This document shows, one piece after another, positions 35,064 through 44,498 of a stretch of 64,000 nt of DNA; positions within the stretch are counted from its first letter, which is position 1, and every line of letters starts with the position of its first letter. Source of the DNA: Foetidibacter luteolus (GTDB lineage: Bacteria > Bacteroidota > Bacteroidia > Chitinophagales > Chitinophagaceae); assembly GCF_009650435.1 (NCBI RefSeq), contig NZ_VVIP01000034.1, positions 1 to 64,000 of the forward strand, given 5' to 3'. The translations under genes and the position numbers were made by a program. Under the pieces are notes generated by a model. The model saw only the letters and a list, made by a program, of their open reading frames with translations, did not search any database and was not told where the DNA came from.

Positions 35064-35178
35064 AATTATTCAATGGCTTTCTGTTTAATCATCATAAACT
35101 TTCTCCCCAATAAAGACAGCAGCGGCAGGCATTTCTTAATGCCTCCCTGCCTTTTATGTACAAATTAATACCCATATT

Positions 35179-35700
35179 ATGACCAAGGCTTATATAAAAC
35201 TGGCCATCAGGCAAATAATAGACGCTTCCAGCCACGGTAGTTTTGAAAAAGATGTGTTTAACGACACCTATCATGAGTTGCTGATGCAGGCACAGGCTTA
35301 CAACCCCGGCAACAAACTCAGCACTTTTAAAGATCTCATTGACAATAACCCTAAAGCCAACAGCCTGCACTATAAGGTTGGCTTTTGTATAGGGTTATAC
35401 GTACAAGAACTGAATAATATAGTGCCCGGAATTACCGATACGCTTAACCGTGTGGCACTGCCTTTTGAAACAGCCCAATTTCAAATAGTGGAATCCAGTC
35501 TTATTAACAAGCAACAGCACAAAATAGCCTTAACCTACACTTCAGGCACCTTAAGCCTGCATGCCGTAATTGGAGATGCTTTATTGTTATCCAGTGGCGA
35601 AAATCATGAAAACAGCGAGGCAGCGGAAACTTTCCTGCTGCAGTTACAACCGTCCATTTCTATTTGCAGCTTTAAAGAAGCGCATACAATAACCGCTTAA
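35179..35700 (+). CDS. Hypothetical protein
   Basis: 173 residues, not recognised. The first 80 residues are predicted helical (IRQIIDASSHGSF, HELLMQAQAYNPGNKLSTFKDLIDNN), and the second half is strand-rich (FQIVESSLINKQQHKIALTYTSGTLSLHAVIG). There is no signal peptide. The two halves could be separate domains. It stands between the dioxygenase and another unknown gene, all on the plus strand. Confidence 0.6.
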   Translation: MTKAYIKLAIRQIIDASSHGSFEKDVFNDTYHELLMQAQAYNPGNKLSTFKDLIDNNPKANSLHYKVGFCIGLYVQELNNIVPGITDTLNRVALPFETAQFQIVESSLINKQQHKIALTYTSGTLSLHAVIGDALLLSSGENHENSEAAETFLLQLQPSISICSFKEAHTITA

Positions 35701-35817
35701 TTCAATACCGAAGGCCCAAAATCAAAAAAAACTTAAAACTTTTAAATATACTTAAATAAGGTAGTACCGGGTTAGATACGTTGGGTAAATTGCTTATTAA
35801 ACGCAACCCAATATCTT

Positions 35818-36468
35818 ATGGCACTTTTTGCCTATTACTTAACAGAACTCTTCCTATCTGTTTTTTACCGGAAAAAATACCACGCTTCTAAAAAAGAGTT
35901 TTACGAGCGTCAACTGAGTTTTGCATTCTTAGACTGGATATTTATTCCAGAGGAGAATAAAAAGCTTTCATCTGCCGATATTTTCTTTGCCAACGACAGC
36001 CCATTTCGTTTTATGGATGTTGAACTTTGCCAAAACAGGCAGCAATGCACAAATAAACTTGGCAGGCCCAACTATGTTTTTAACATAACCGCCAAAGCAG
36101 GTATTAAAATAAGCGTAATATTTTACAAGCTAATTATAGCACACACTACCTGCCTGCTTCAATTGTATTTTGCAGACAACAAACTTTATTGTGTGGATCT
36201 GAAATTTGGCGGCAACCTAGAAACCAGCCGTGAAACAGTTCTGGAAAGACTGCAGGCTGTAATGCAGGATACACTGCCACCAGATGTAAAAAAAGAACTG
36301 GTAACCCTTACCTTGCAAAACAGGTTTGCAGACATACTTACCGGAAAATTCTATGCCCACATAGAGAACTATTTCAGTTTCCGCATACGTGTTATCCCTC
36401 ATTTCAGCAAGTATCGTTCATTAATTTCTCACAAGAAAAACGCCAAAACCGCTTATCATAAGTTATAA
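35818..36468 (+). CDS. Hypothetical protein with basic C-terminus
   Basis: 216 residues of unknown function. A hydrophobic start (MALFAYYLTELFLSVFY) could insert in a membrane, but it is followed by Arg/Lys and no cleavage site. The body has mixed strands and helices, and the C-terminus is strongly basic (SHKKNAKTAYHKL). Two Cys residues occur in the middle (ELCQNRQQC), spaced like a possible metal site, though the rest of a zinc motif is missing. Confidence 0.55.
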   Translation: MALFAYYLTELFLSVFYRKKYHASKKEFYERQLSFAFLDWIFIPEENKKLSSADIFFANDSPFRFMDVELCQNRQQCTNKLGRPNYVFNITAKAGIKISVIFYKLIIAHTTCLLQLYFADNKLYCVDLKFGGNLETSRETVLERLQAVMQDTLPPDVKKELVTLTLQNRFADILTGKFYAHIENYFSFRIRVIPHFSKYRSLISHKKNAKTAYHKL

Positions 36469-36970
36469 AACATGGCTGTTGGCAAGCTTTGTGGCTTTGC
36501 ATTAAATTATTTTTTTTCAACTATACATAAAGCATATACGCAATGTTTGTATTTTGCACCCGTTATTGAAACTTTGGTTTACCATAAGCAAAGTGAACCT
36601 TTTATCAGTTGTGTTCCGTATTGCCGCTAAAGATGAAAACCAGTATAAGAAAACACCGAATGGTGCCTTAGTTTAGGTTGCCTCTATGACAGATTCTTAT
36701 ATTGCTTTTTATAGCTTCTGATAATGCTTCAATAATGCATCTCTTTATTTACAACACCAGGAACTTCGGAGAATTTTTTTACCACACCGGCCGGCTCACC
36801 GCCTGTATTTAATAAAAATTCCTGATGTTTTTCATCAGTCTTCGCCATCATAACACCCCGGCTTTTGTATTGCAGCAACTGGCCATGTAATCTGTTACCG
36901 TAAACGACTGCTTATTGCCGTTCGCACCCAAAAAACAGTACACTAAAAAGACAGAAACCAAACACAAAAG
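36469..36970. other. Gap without a recognisable gene
   Basis: About 500 bp, AT-rich. I found no coding frame, no strong hairpin and none of the dispersed repeats. It presumably carries the promoter of the LuxR-type regulator. Confidence 0.4.
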
Positions 36971-37606
36971 ATGATCTTACTCGGGATAGTAAGCGACGAT
37001 TCAGTATTGATTCAAACAATTAAAAAGATGGTGCAGGCTAACCCTGGCTATGGCATCAGCTTTGTGTTGCAAAATTTTGACCCGGGCAACAGTAACGAAT
37101 CTGAAGACAATTTTGCTGACGTGGTGATAATTGATAAGGAGCAGGAGGAAATGGATGCCCTATACACTTTAAAGCATTTTAAGCGCAGAATAAACCCTGT
37201 TTTTATAACCGCCATTTCAACTGACAGCAACGCATCCCTGCTGTTAAAACTGATAAAAGCCGGCACCAGCGGTTTCATTACCAAGCCGCTGGCTGAGGAA
37301 ACCCTGTATAACTGCCTTAACAACATTGCCAATAAAAAATCTTACATAGATGAAGCTAAGCTGTTGCAGATTTTTACCCTGCTGCAAAAAGAAGAGCACA
37401 GCTATGCCAACATCGTGTTAAGCAAAAGAGAGTTTGACATTATTAAGCTGATTACCCGGGGGCTGACCAATAAGGAAATAGGTGAAAAGCTCAATATATC
37501 CCACCATACGGTAAATGAACACCTGAAGAAAATTTACCGGAAGTTTGATGTTAATTCAAGAGGCCGGCTGATACATAAATTTATTACCATTAACCCCGGC
37601 AAATAG
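36971..37606 (+). CDS. NarL/FixJ-type response regulator
   Basis: 211 residues. The receiver domain (1-~120) retains the acidic pair (GIVSDDSV), the phospho-Asp in ADVVIIDKEQEEMDAL near residue 56, the Thr in VFITAIST and the Lys in FITKPLAEE. A LuxR/GerE helix-turn-helix follows: LSKREFDIIKLITRGLTNKEIGEKLNISHHTVNEH. No kinase is adjacent, so it is an orphan regulator. It converges with anmK, with 17 bp between the stops. Confidence 0.9.
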   Translation: MILLGIVSDDSVLIQTIKKMVQANPGYGISFVLQNFDPGNSNESEDNFADVVIIDKEQEEMDALYTLKHFKRRINPVFITAISTDSNASLLLKLIKAGTSGFITKPLAEETLYNCLNNIANKKSYIDEAKLLQIFTLLQKEEHSYANIVLSKREFDIIKLITRGLTNKEIGEKLNISHHTVNEHLKKIYRKFDVNSRGRLIHKFITINPGK

Positions 37607-37623
37607 CTGCATAACGTAATGTT

Positions 37624-38715
37624 TTATGCCTCCTGCCCAATCCATACAGCACCGCCGATGCTGTTGCGCATTGCGCCTGTAACACTGCTTAAAACGGTAT
37701 TCTCTTCCCGCCAGCGAAGTATGCCGTATAATGCCATTACCAACGCCTCCTTATACTTAACGGTGCTTTCATCTGCCACCGTAGCCAGGGTGTTACATGA
37801 TTGAAGATTTTCCTGCAGTCTCTTTACCAGGAAGCTGTTGAAAGCGCCGCCGCCGGTAACCAGCAGCTTAGCTTCAGTACCGGCTTTTTTAACAGCATTT
37901 ACCGCATAAGCTACCTGTTGGGCTATATGCTCCGTATAAGTGCGCAAGGCATCTGCTGTTGGCAAATCAAACGATTCTACTAACGGCAAAATGGTTTGTG
38001 TGCCAAATTCATTCGCCAGTGATTTGGGGTAAGGCTTGCTGTAATAATCCTGCCTGTTAAGCATCGTAAGCAGCGGCGTATAAATTTTTCCAGACGCGGC
38101 TATTTTTCCATCTTCATCATAAGCCTTTCCCTCTTTTTGGGCCAGTGTATTTAATATGCGGTTGGCAGGGCAAACATCAAAAGCAGTTACAGCATCTTTG
38201 TTATGGTAAGACAGGTTGGCAATGCCGCCGATGTTCAGGAAAAAGTCATACCCCTCAAAAAGCAGTTTCTCGCCAATAGGCACTATGGGGGCGCCCTGCC
38301 CTCCTAATGCCACGTCTATATTACGCAGGTCGCTAACCACATTAATGCCTGTTAATGCGGCTATGGTGGCTCCATCGCCAAGCTGGGTACTTATACCGTG
38401 AGAAGGATCATGAAATACTGTATGCCCGTGAGACGCAATTAGCTGTACCCGGTGGTAAAGGTTATGCTCTTCAATAAACATGTTAACCAGTCCGGCCGTG
38501 TAACGCCCATAGGCAGCATGTAGCAGCATATAATCCCTTGCGCTTAATAAAGGCGCATTCTGTAGTTTTTGCACCCATTCTTCATCATAGGTATAGCAGT
38601 TTGCCGCTTTAATCTCGTATTTCCATTTGCCGCCACTGTCTTCCAGTTCTGTAAAAACAATGTCCAGTCCGTCTAAAGAAGAGCCGCTCATTAATCCAAT
38701 AGCCCTGTAAACCAT
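37624..38715 (-). CDS. anmK: Anhydro-N-acetylmuramic acid kinase
   Basis: 363 residues. It phosphorylates and hydrates 1,6-anhydro-MurNAc during cell-wall recycling. Motifs: GLMSGSSLDGLDIVF at the start (ATP-binding), IASHGHTVFHDP, QLGDGATIAALTG, IGGIANLSY and VTGGGAFNSFL. The length fits the family. It is a single gene with a ~300-bp upstream gap that contains a TGCGTCGCA repeat. Confidence 0.93.
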   Translation of the reverse strand: MVYRAIGLMSGSSLDGLDIVFTELEDSGGKWKYEIKAANCYTYDEEWVQKLQNAPLLSARDYMLLHAAYGRYTAGLVNMFIEEHNLYHRVQLIASHGHTVFHDPSHGISTQLGDGATIAALTGINVVSDLRNIDVALGGQGAPIVPIGEKLLFEGYDFFLNIGGIANLSYHNKDAVTAFDVCPANRILNTLAQKEGKAYDEDGKIAASGKIYTPLLTMLNRQDYYSKPYPKSLANEFGTQTILPLVESFDLPTADALRTYTEHIAQQVAYAVNAVKKAGTEAKLLVTGGGAFNSFLVKRLQENLQSCNTLATVADESTVKYKEALVMALYGILRWREENTVLSSVTGAMRNSIGGAVWIGQEA

Positions 38716-38916
38716 ACTGTAATTTTATTTGTAAAGATGAAGAAAATACAGGGATAGAAAAATGGAATACATGTTTTACAAAGCCTAATGTATGTGCATT
38801 GCTATATCGTTTAAGGCAAACCGGATGCAAGACGAAAGTTAACCTACGCTTAAATGTCGCCCATTGAACAGAACGATGAAAAGATTACCAGCCAGCTTTG
38901 TTATTGTATTTTGGCG

Positions 38917-38987
38917 CTGGCGAACCTCCTTCGTCGGTTTGCGACGCAACGATGAAGCCATGAAACCATATCGCTGGTATCTAAAAA
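38917..38987 (-). repeat. TGCGTCGCA repeat, inverted copy
   Basis: Holds TTTGCGACGCAACGATGAAG and CATGAAACCATATCGCTGG, the inverse of the 39836 copy with a changed tail. It lies between anmK and the next gene. Confidence 0.65.
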
Positions 38988-39010
38988 TTGTTTTATACAG
39001 CTATAGCGTA

Positions 39011-39727
39011 CTAAGCCGCCTGCGTGCTTATGTACCTCACCAGCCTGCGTTTGGCAATGGGTAGCAGGGTTTCTTCAACAGGTATATCCAGGTTTACTTC
39101 TATGGCATATACGGCAGGGTTGGGCATCATTGTCCTTTGCTTTATAAGATGCCGCTTTATACTTTCGTAAGTGTTGGTAAAGCTGCGCTGCCAGCTATCT
39201 ATAAATTCAGTCTTAATACTGCGGTATTTTTCATCATGCTTCTCAAAAAAACTAAGCCGGTATTGATATACCCTGGTACGTTTAGCCGTTTCGCTCAAAA
39301 AAAAGTACCCTTCATTTTGTTCCAGCGGTATAAGGCCAATAGGCGCAATGGTAATTTTTTCTTCAACAAATTCATATATCTCGGTACCGCTGCTAATGGT
39401 TGACTGCATTTTAGCAGCGGCATATTGAATAATATCTTCCAGTTCCTGCATCAGTTCATCATCTTCTATCATTTGTTCGTACAAAAGCTGCAGTTTCTGT
39501 AACTGTATGCCGGTAAGTTTTTTGGGAAATTGCTCCTGCAAATACTTCTTATTTTCCCTGAAAGCTACAAGGTTGTTGTAGTGAAAAATAACATCTGCCA
39601 GTTGGGGATAGAGTTTGGTTTGGTTAAAGTATTTACTTATTTCCTGCAGGTAAGCGAGTAGGGTATATTTTTTCAGCTCAAAATCAATATAGCCATCCGC
39701 GAACCACGTCTCAGATAATGTTTTCAT
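39011..39727 (-). CDS. Conserved-looking hypothetical protein
   Basis: 238 residues with no signal peptide. The N-terminal half is helical and charged (KKTL/KYTLLAYLQEISKYF, YEQMIEDDELMQELEDII), and the second half is strand-rich (IAPIGLIPLEQNEGYFFL, RVYQYRLSFFEKHDE). It ends in a basic region (IAKRRLVRYIS). I do not recognise the family. It is a single gene. Confidence 0.6.
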   Translation of the reverse strand: MKTLSETWFADGYIDFELKKYTLLAYLQEISKYFNQTKLYPQLADVIFHYNNLVAFRENKKYLQEQFPKKLTGIQLQKLQLLYEQMIEDDELMQELEDIIQYAAAKMQSTISSGTEIYEFVEEKITIAPIGLIPLEQNEGYFFLSETAKRTRVYQYRLSFFEKHDEKYRSIKTEFIDSWQRSFTNTYESIKRHLIKQRTMMPNPAVYAIEVNLDIPVEETLLPIAKRRLVRYISTQAA

Positions 39728-39835
39728 GCCGTATAATTTTGTATCTCAATTTACAAAAAAATCAACATCAAAAACCAGGGTATTAAGCTTTAAGGTTTTA
39801 CTAATTTGGCTATTGCTAAAGCCATTCACATATTT

Positions 39836-40000
39836 TAGATACCAGCGACATATTTTTATGGCGTCGCCTCTTGCGTCGCAATCCTTTCATCGTTCTGTTC
39901 ATTGGGCAACTTTTCAGACCCGGATAGAAAATATCCAACAAGGAACAAGGAATGTAGAATGACGAAGGAACTCCCCCACTCACCATTCACCATTCACGAC
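39836..40000. repeat. TGCGTCGCA repeat followed by degenerate tandem block
   Basis: TTGCGTCGCAATCCTTTCAT and CTTTTCAGACCCGGATAG match position 40-130 almost exactly. Then AACAAGGAACAAGGAATG and CACTCACCATTCACCATTC are inverted forms of the simple repeats at 44046-44390. Confidence 0.75.
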
Positions 40001-40927
40001 TCAAATACCCAGTTTATCCAACACTACTTTGGCCATCAGGTAAAAGGCTTCATGGCTGTAGCCGGCTATATGCGGTGTAACAATCACGTTGGGCCTGGCC
40101 ACCAGGCTGGCCAGTTGTGTTTTCTGCTCTTCGTTGTATGTATCCAGCTTTTCATTCTCCAGCACATCAAGTCCCGCGGCGGTTATTTTGTTATTATCAA
40201 GTGCCCGTATTACGGCTGCGGTATCTGTAACCTTACCACGGCATGCCGTTAAAAAGTAAGGCTTCTTTTCAAGCTGGTTAAAAAAGGCATCATTGGCATA
40301 GTGAAAGGTCTCATCTGTAAGCGGCAGGTGCAGGCTTATCACATCCGCATAACGGGCAAGCTGCTCCAAAGAAGCTTCACGAACAAAATCTTTCGCAAAG
40401 CCAAACTTGTATTTATCATGCGCCAGCACAGTAACATTAAAAGGCTGCAGCAGCCTTGCAAAAGCACCGCCGGTATTGCCATAACCAATTATGCCAACAG
40501 TTTTACCGGTAAGTTCAACCGCACGGTTGGCATCCCTTATCCATTTGCCCTCTTTTACTTCATTGTAGCTGCTGACAATTTTGTTCATTAACGCCAGCAA
40601 CAAACCCAGAGAGTGTTCTGCAACCGCGTTGCGGTTACCTTCCGGACTGCTAACGCAGGTAATGCCCCTGCTTTCAGCATAAGGCACATCAATCAGCTCC
40701 ATACCGCTGCCCAGCCGGCCTATCCATTTAAGGTTAGGCGCAAGGTCAAGCAGTTGTTTATCTATGCGCAGCCGTGTTGTAACAATAAGGCCGGTAACAT
40801 CCTGCAGCCTGCTTTGTATTTCATTGTAGGTAATGGCAGGCTCAAACAACACTTCAAAGCCTTTCTCCTGTAACCTTTCCATTAAATAGCCATGCACTTT
40901 AGCCGTAACAATAACTTTCGGTTTCAC
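40001..40927 (-). CDS. D-isomer 2-hydroxyacid dehydrogenase
   Basis: 308 residues starting at a GTG codon (40925-40927). The NAD domain has [20 protein letters not shown] near residue 145. The catalytic residues are in place: Arg in TACRGKV, Glu in LDVLENEKL and His in TPHIAGYS. These enzymes reduce 2-keto acids or oxidise D-2-hydroxyacids; 3-phosphoglycerate dehydrogenase (SerA-like) is one option but the C-terminal regulatory domain is absent. It lies 29 bp downstream of rsmA on the same strand and is likely co-transcribed. Confidence 0.85.
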   Translation of the reverse strand: MKPKVIVTAKVHGYLMERLQEKGFEVLFEPAITYNEIQSRLQDVTGLIVTTRLRIDKQLLDLAPNLKWIGRLGSGMELIDVPYAESRGITCVSSPEGNRNAVAEHSLGLLLALMNKIVSSYNEVKEGKWIRDANRAVELTGKTVGIIGYGNTGGAFARLLQPFNVTVLAHDKYKFGFAKDFVREASLEQLARYADVISLHLPLTDETFHYANDAFFNQLEKKPYFLTACRGKVTDTAAVIRALDNNKITAAGLDVLENEKLDTYNEEQKTQLASLVARPNVIVTPHIAGYSHEAFYLMAKVVLDKLGI

Positions 40928-40956
40928 TATCTGTAATTTATGATTGGGTGCGTTAT

Positions 40957-41724
40957 TTACTTCATCCGGAAAGTAAGCGCCGCAAAATCCTGCACACTCA
41001 ACTGTTCCGCACGTTTGTTAAATATTTCGTCCTGCAGGGTTGCTTCATCAAACATGCCTCTTACAGCATTGCGCAGCGTTTTACGCCGCTGGTTGAAAGC
41101 GGTTTTTACCAGCAGGAAAAATTTTTTCTCCGATTGCATAGCAGGCACTTCCTGCCTGCGCACAAGCTTTATTACACCGCTCATAACCTTGGGCGGTGGG
41201 TTAAAGCAGTTGGGGTGTACATCAAACAGGTATTCCACACGGTAAAATGCCTGTACCAAAATACTGATGATACCATACACCTTGCTGCCCGGCGCCGATG
41301 CGACACGTTGGGCCACTTCTTTTTGAAACATGCCGATGCACACAGGCACCTGCTGCTTCCACTCCAGCACTTTAAATAATATCTGCGAAGAAATATTGTA
41401 AGGAAAATTGCCCACCACAATAAATGAATTATCAAACGGGGCGGCAATTTCAAGAAAGCTGCGGTGTATAATCTTTTCCTTTAATGCCGGGTATTCATTC
41501 TCCAGGAAAGTTACTTTCTCGGCATCCAGTTCCACCGCTTTAAAATCAACATCTGCCAGTTGCAGCAGGTATTTGGTTAAGGCGCCGCCGCCGGGGCCTA
41601 CTTCCAGCAGTTGGTTAACAGTGGCATCAGTCATACTTTGCTGCAGGGCTGTTACTATTTTTTTACAAATGTTTTCATCCCGCAGAAAATGCTGGCCCAA
41701 CGATTTCTTTAATGTGTACTGCAT
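40957..41724 (-). CDS. rsmA: 16S rRNA A1518/A1519 dimethyltransferase
   Basis: 255 residues from the ATG at 41724, which gives the family start [17 protein letters not shown]; 19 more open codons upstream do not resemble the family. It uses S-adenosylmethionine to dimethylate two adenines of helix 45. Motifs: [12 protein letters not shown] (SAM loop), the [12 protein letters not shown] catalytic block, and [21 protein letters not shown] box overlaps the region just upstream of the ATG, so the mRNA leader may be very short. Confidence 0.93.
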   Translation of the reverse strand: MQYTLKKSLGQHFLRDENICKKIVTALQQSMTDATVNQLLEVGPGGGALTKYLLQLADVDFKAVELDAEKVTFLENEYPALKEKIIHRSFLEIAAPFDNSFIVVGNFPYNISSQILFKVLEWKQQVPVCIGMFQKEVAQRVASAPGSKVYGIISILVQAFYRVEYLFDVHPNCFNPPPKVMSGVIKLVRRQEVPAMQSEKKFFLLVKTAFNQRRKTLRNAVRGMFDEATLQDEIFNKRAEQLSVQDFAALTFRMK

Positions 41725-41835
41725 GCGCCGCAAAAGTAAGTAAACAACACAATGCAACTGTACCAGGCGCTTTAACTGCATTGCCCGGCTATCTCATTAA
41801 CCAGTTGTGTACCCATTTTTCTGAAAAGCAGCCTG

Positions 41836-41868
41836 TTGTACTTTTAAAAGCCGAATCACTTACATTTA
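41836..41868 (+). promoter_or_regulatory. Probable promoter of pdxA
   Basis: TTG at 41836-41838 and TACATTTA at 41861-41868 (one mismatch to TAnnTTTG), spacer 22 bp, 18 bp before the ATG. Confidence 0.4.
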
Positions 41869-41886
41869 CACCTCAAATTTTTTGAT

Positions 41887-42987
41887 ATGAGTAATGAGTT
41901 GCAAAAACCGGTGATTGGATTTACCTGTGGCGATGTAAATGGCATTGGGCTTGAACTGATCATTAAATCGCTTTCAGACAGCCGCCTGCTGGATATATGT
42001 GTACCCGTAGTTTTTGCAAGCAACAAAAGCCTCAACTTTTACCGCAAAGCTTTGCCCGACATTAACATAAGTTACCAGGCCATTAAAGATTTCACCCGCA
42101 TTAACAACAAACAAATTAACCTGTTTAACTGCTGGGAAGAAGAAGTTCAGATAACCCCTGGCCAGCTAAATGAAATTGGCGGGAAATACGCTCTCATTTC
42201 GCTTCAACAGGCCACCGCTGCATTAAAGGAAAAGCAGGTTGATGCCTTGGTAACGGCCCCCATTCACAAAAAGAACATACAGAGCGAAGCCTTTAACTAT
42301 AGCGGCCATACACCTTACCTGAAAGACCAGTTTGAAGTAAAGGATGTTGTGATGATTATGGCCGCTGAAAACATGCGTGTGGCGTTGGTTACAGAGCATG
42401 TACCTGTAAGCGGCATAGCTGCATACATAACCAAGGAAGCTATTGTTAGCAAACTTAAAATACTGCATGCCAGCCTGCAGAAAGACTTTGGTATTGAAAA
42501 ACCAAAAATTGCTGTACTTGGCCTTAACCCCCATGCCGGTGATGAAGGCCTGATTGGCAACGAAGAAGAAACGATTATTAAGCCGGCCATTAAAGAAGTA
42601 AAATATCAAAACGTACTGGCCTTTGGCCCTTACAGCGCCGATGCATTCTTTGCCCGTGGCAACCATGAAAAGTTCGACGCGGTGCTGGCCATGTACCACG
42701 ACCAGGGGCTCATTCCTTTTAAATCGCTGGCTGTTGGCGAGGGCGTTAATTATACCGCGGGCTTGCCAACAGTACGTACAAGCCCCGACCATGGTACCGC
42801 TTTTGACATAGCGGGTAAAGGCCGGGCAGACCATGCTTCTTTCCTTGAAGCCATTTATGTGGCTGTGGATATTATAAGAACCAGGGCCGGTTACCACGAA
42901 AACCGCAGGAACCCTTTACGCAAAATGAGCGCCATGCTGGTGGCCAATGCCCAGGATGAAGTAATTAAAGAAGACAGCCAGGCATAA
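41887..42987 (+). CDS. pdxA: 4-hydroxythreonine-4-phosphate dehydrogenase
   Basis: 366 residues. It oxidises 4-phosphohydroxy-L-threonine in pyridoxal-phosphate synthesis. Motifs: GFTCGDVNGIGLELI, VTAPIHKKNIQSEAFNYSGHT with the metal-ligand His, LGLNPHAGDEGLIGNEE, MYHDQGLIPFKSL with its His, and TSPDHGTAFDIAGKG. The length is typical. It is divergent from rsmA, as is often seen in Bacteroidota. Confidence 0.95.
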   Translation: MSNELQKPVIGFTCGDVNGIGLELIIKSLSDSRLLDICVPVVFASNKSLNFYRKALPDINISYQAIKDFTRINNKQINLFNCWEEEVQITPGQLNEIGGKYALISLQQATAALKEKQVDALVTAPIHKKNIQSEAFNYSGHTPYLKDQFEVKDVVMIMAAENMRVALVTEHVPVSGIAAYITKEAIVSKLKILHASLQKDFGIEKPKIAVLGLNPHAGDEGLIGNEEETIIKPAIKEVKYQNVLAFGPYSADAFFARGNHEKFDAVLAMYHDQGLIPFKSLAVGEGVNYTAGLPTVRTSPDHGTAFDIAGKGRADHASFLEAIYVAVDIIRTRAGYHENRRNPLRKMSAMLVANAQDEVIKEDSQA

Positions 42988-42990
42988 TAG

Positions 42991-43020
42991 GCATACAAGT
43001 GAACTTGTATGCAACAGCTT
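42991..43020 (+). terminator. Terminator-like hairpin after pdxA
   Basis: GCATACAAGT is followed by GA and ACTTGTATGC, a 10-bp perfect inverted repeat, then AACAGCTTTTT. Confidence 0.65.
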
Positions 43021-43178
43021 TTTATGGGCCCGCCTGTATTGCTGCTATGAGACTTTACCTGGGCAATTCTGCGTGTTGAAGCAGCAGAATTGGAAACTCT
43101 TGTACCGCTGCACCGCTACTGTACATTGTGAAGCAAGCCTTTTTATTTATTCAGCTTATCAAATAAAAAACGTTTAGC

Positions 43179-44045
43179 ATGATTATACAAAACGAGGTTC
43201 TTACAGTTGACATAGCAGCCAAAGGCGCGGAACTGCAAAGCATTGTAAGCATTCAAACCGGGCTTGAGTATATGTGGGATGCCAACCCCGCTTTCTGGAG
43301 CAAAAAAAGCCCTGTGCTTTTTCCGGTTGTGGGCGGGCTTAAAAACAACAGCTACCAGTTTGACGGAACCGTATATCACCTGAACAGGCATGGCTTTGCC
43401 CGTGAAATGAACTTTGTTGTTACAGAACATACCGATACCAGCATCACTTTTCTGCGCAACAGCAACGAAGAAACCTGGGCACACTACCCCTTTAATTTTG
43501 AATTTTACGTAAAATACAGCCTGCATGGCAACCGGCTTGATGTTACTTACATCGTTAAAAACAAGAGCGAAGTAACCATGTTCTTTTCCGTTGGCGGGCA
43601 CCCCGCATTTAAAGTACCCGTTGCGCCAGGCACCAGCTTTGAAGATTATTACCTTCAGTTCAGCGATGTGGAAACGGCAGACCGCTGGCCGCTTTCTAAA
43701 GACGGGTTGATTGAACTGCAATCCACACCGCTGCTGGTAAACAGCGATAAGATACCTTTAACCAAATCATTGTTTTACGAAGACGCGTTGGTGTTTAAGC
43801 ACCTGCAATCCAGCAGCGTGTCTATTGTTAGTGACAAAACTGTACATGGCCTAAAAGTTAGTTTTGGCAGCTTTCCTTTCCTGGGTATCTGGAATTTTAA
43901 AGATGCCGATTTTGTGTGCATTGAGCCCTGGTGCGGTATTGCCGACAGTGTTAACGCTACCGGCCGCCTGCAGGACAAAGAAGGCATTAATCAATTACAG
44001 GAAGCTGAAACTTTTGAACGCACCTGGAGTGTGGAGGTGTTTTAG
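43179..44045 (+). CDS. Aldose 1-epimerase family protein
   Basis: 288 residues, a galactose-mutarotase-like beta-sandwich (cytoplasmic). Conserved: WDANPAFWSKKSPVLFPVVGGLKNNSY, HGFAREMNF, VGGHPAFKVP with the catalytic-type His, and CIEPWCGIADS with the carboxylate. It interconverts alpha and beta forms of a sugar or acts on sugar phosphates (LacX or YeaD type). It sits after pdxA on the same strand, 191 bp away, so it is probably separate. Confidence 0.85.
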   Translation: MIIQNEVLTVDIAAKGAELQSIVSIQTGLEYMWDANPAFWSKKSPVLFPVVGGLKNNSYQFDGTVYHLNRHGFAREMNFVVTEHTDTSITFLRNSNEETWAHYPFNFEFYVKYSLHGNRLDVTYIVKNKSEVTMFFSVGGHPAFKVPVAPGTSFEDYYLQFSDVETADRWPLSKDGLIELQSTPLLVNSDKIPLTKSLFYEDALVFKHLQSSSVSIVSDKTVHGLKVSFGSFPFLGIWNFKDADFVCIEPWCGIADSVNATGRLQDKEGINQLQEAETFERTWSVEVF

Positions 44046-44390
44046 TGGTGAGTGGTGAATGGTGAGTGGTGAGTGGTGAGTAGTGAGTGGCTAGTGGGGG
44101 TATTCCGCTTCGCCATTCTACATTCCTTGTTCCTTGTTCAATATTCGTTTCGTGAGTGGGGAATGGTGAGTGGTGAATCGTGAGTGGGGGGTCTTCATTT
44201 CTTCATTCTACATTCCTTGTTCCTTGTTCGATATTCTTTCCGTGAGTGGTGAGTGGGGGCATTCCGCTTCGTCATTCAACATTCCTTGTTCTTTGTTCAA
44301 TATTCATTCCGTGGGTGGTGAGTGGTGAGTAGGGGGCTTCATTTCTTCATTTATCATTCCTTGTTCCTTGTTCGATATTCTTTTCCCTGG
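44046..44390. repeat. Alternating GTGAGTGG and CATTCC-CTTGTTC repeats
   Basis: Four rounds of a GTGAGTGGTGAGTGG block followed by CATTCCTTGTTCCTTGTTC and ATATTC, with small differences. No gene is present. The same two words occur at 130-180, 16160-16265 and 39930-40000. Confidence 0.85.
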
Positions 44391-44402
44391 TGCGTGTCTC
44401 CA

Positions 44403-44498
44403 CGCACCAGCCTACCCGGGCTGAAAAGCCGCCCAAACAACCAACCGATGAACGGATTGCGACGCAACAGGCGATGCCATGAAACTATGCGGCTGGTA
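44403..44498 (-). repeat. TGCGTCGCA repeat, inverted copy
   Basis: Reverse complement reads GCGTTGCGTCGCAATCC-type core with TTCATCGGTTGG and CTTTTCAGCCCGGGTAG, matching 40-130. It abuts the lacI stop codon. Confidence 0.75.

Noticed and set aside
36469..36970. tRNA or other RNA gene in the gap
   Set aside because: No cloverleaf-type arms, T-loop motif or CCA context found by eye.
44046..44390. CRISPR-like array
   Set aside because: The units drift in sequence and spacing, lack unique spacers of constant length and have no cas genes nearby.
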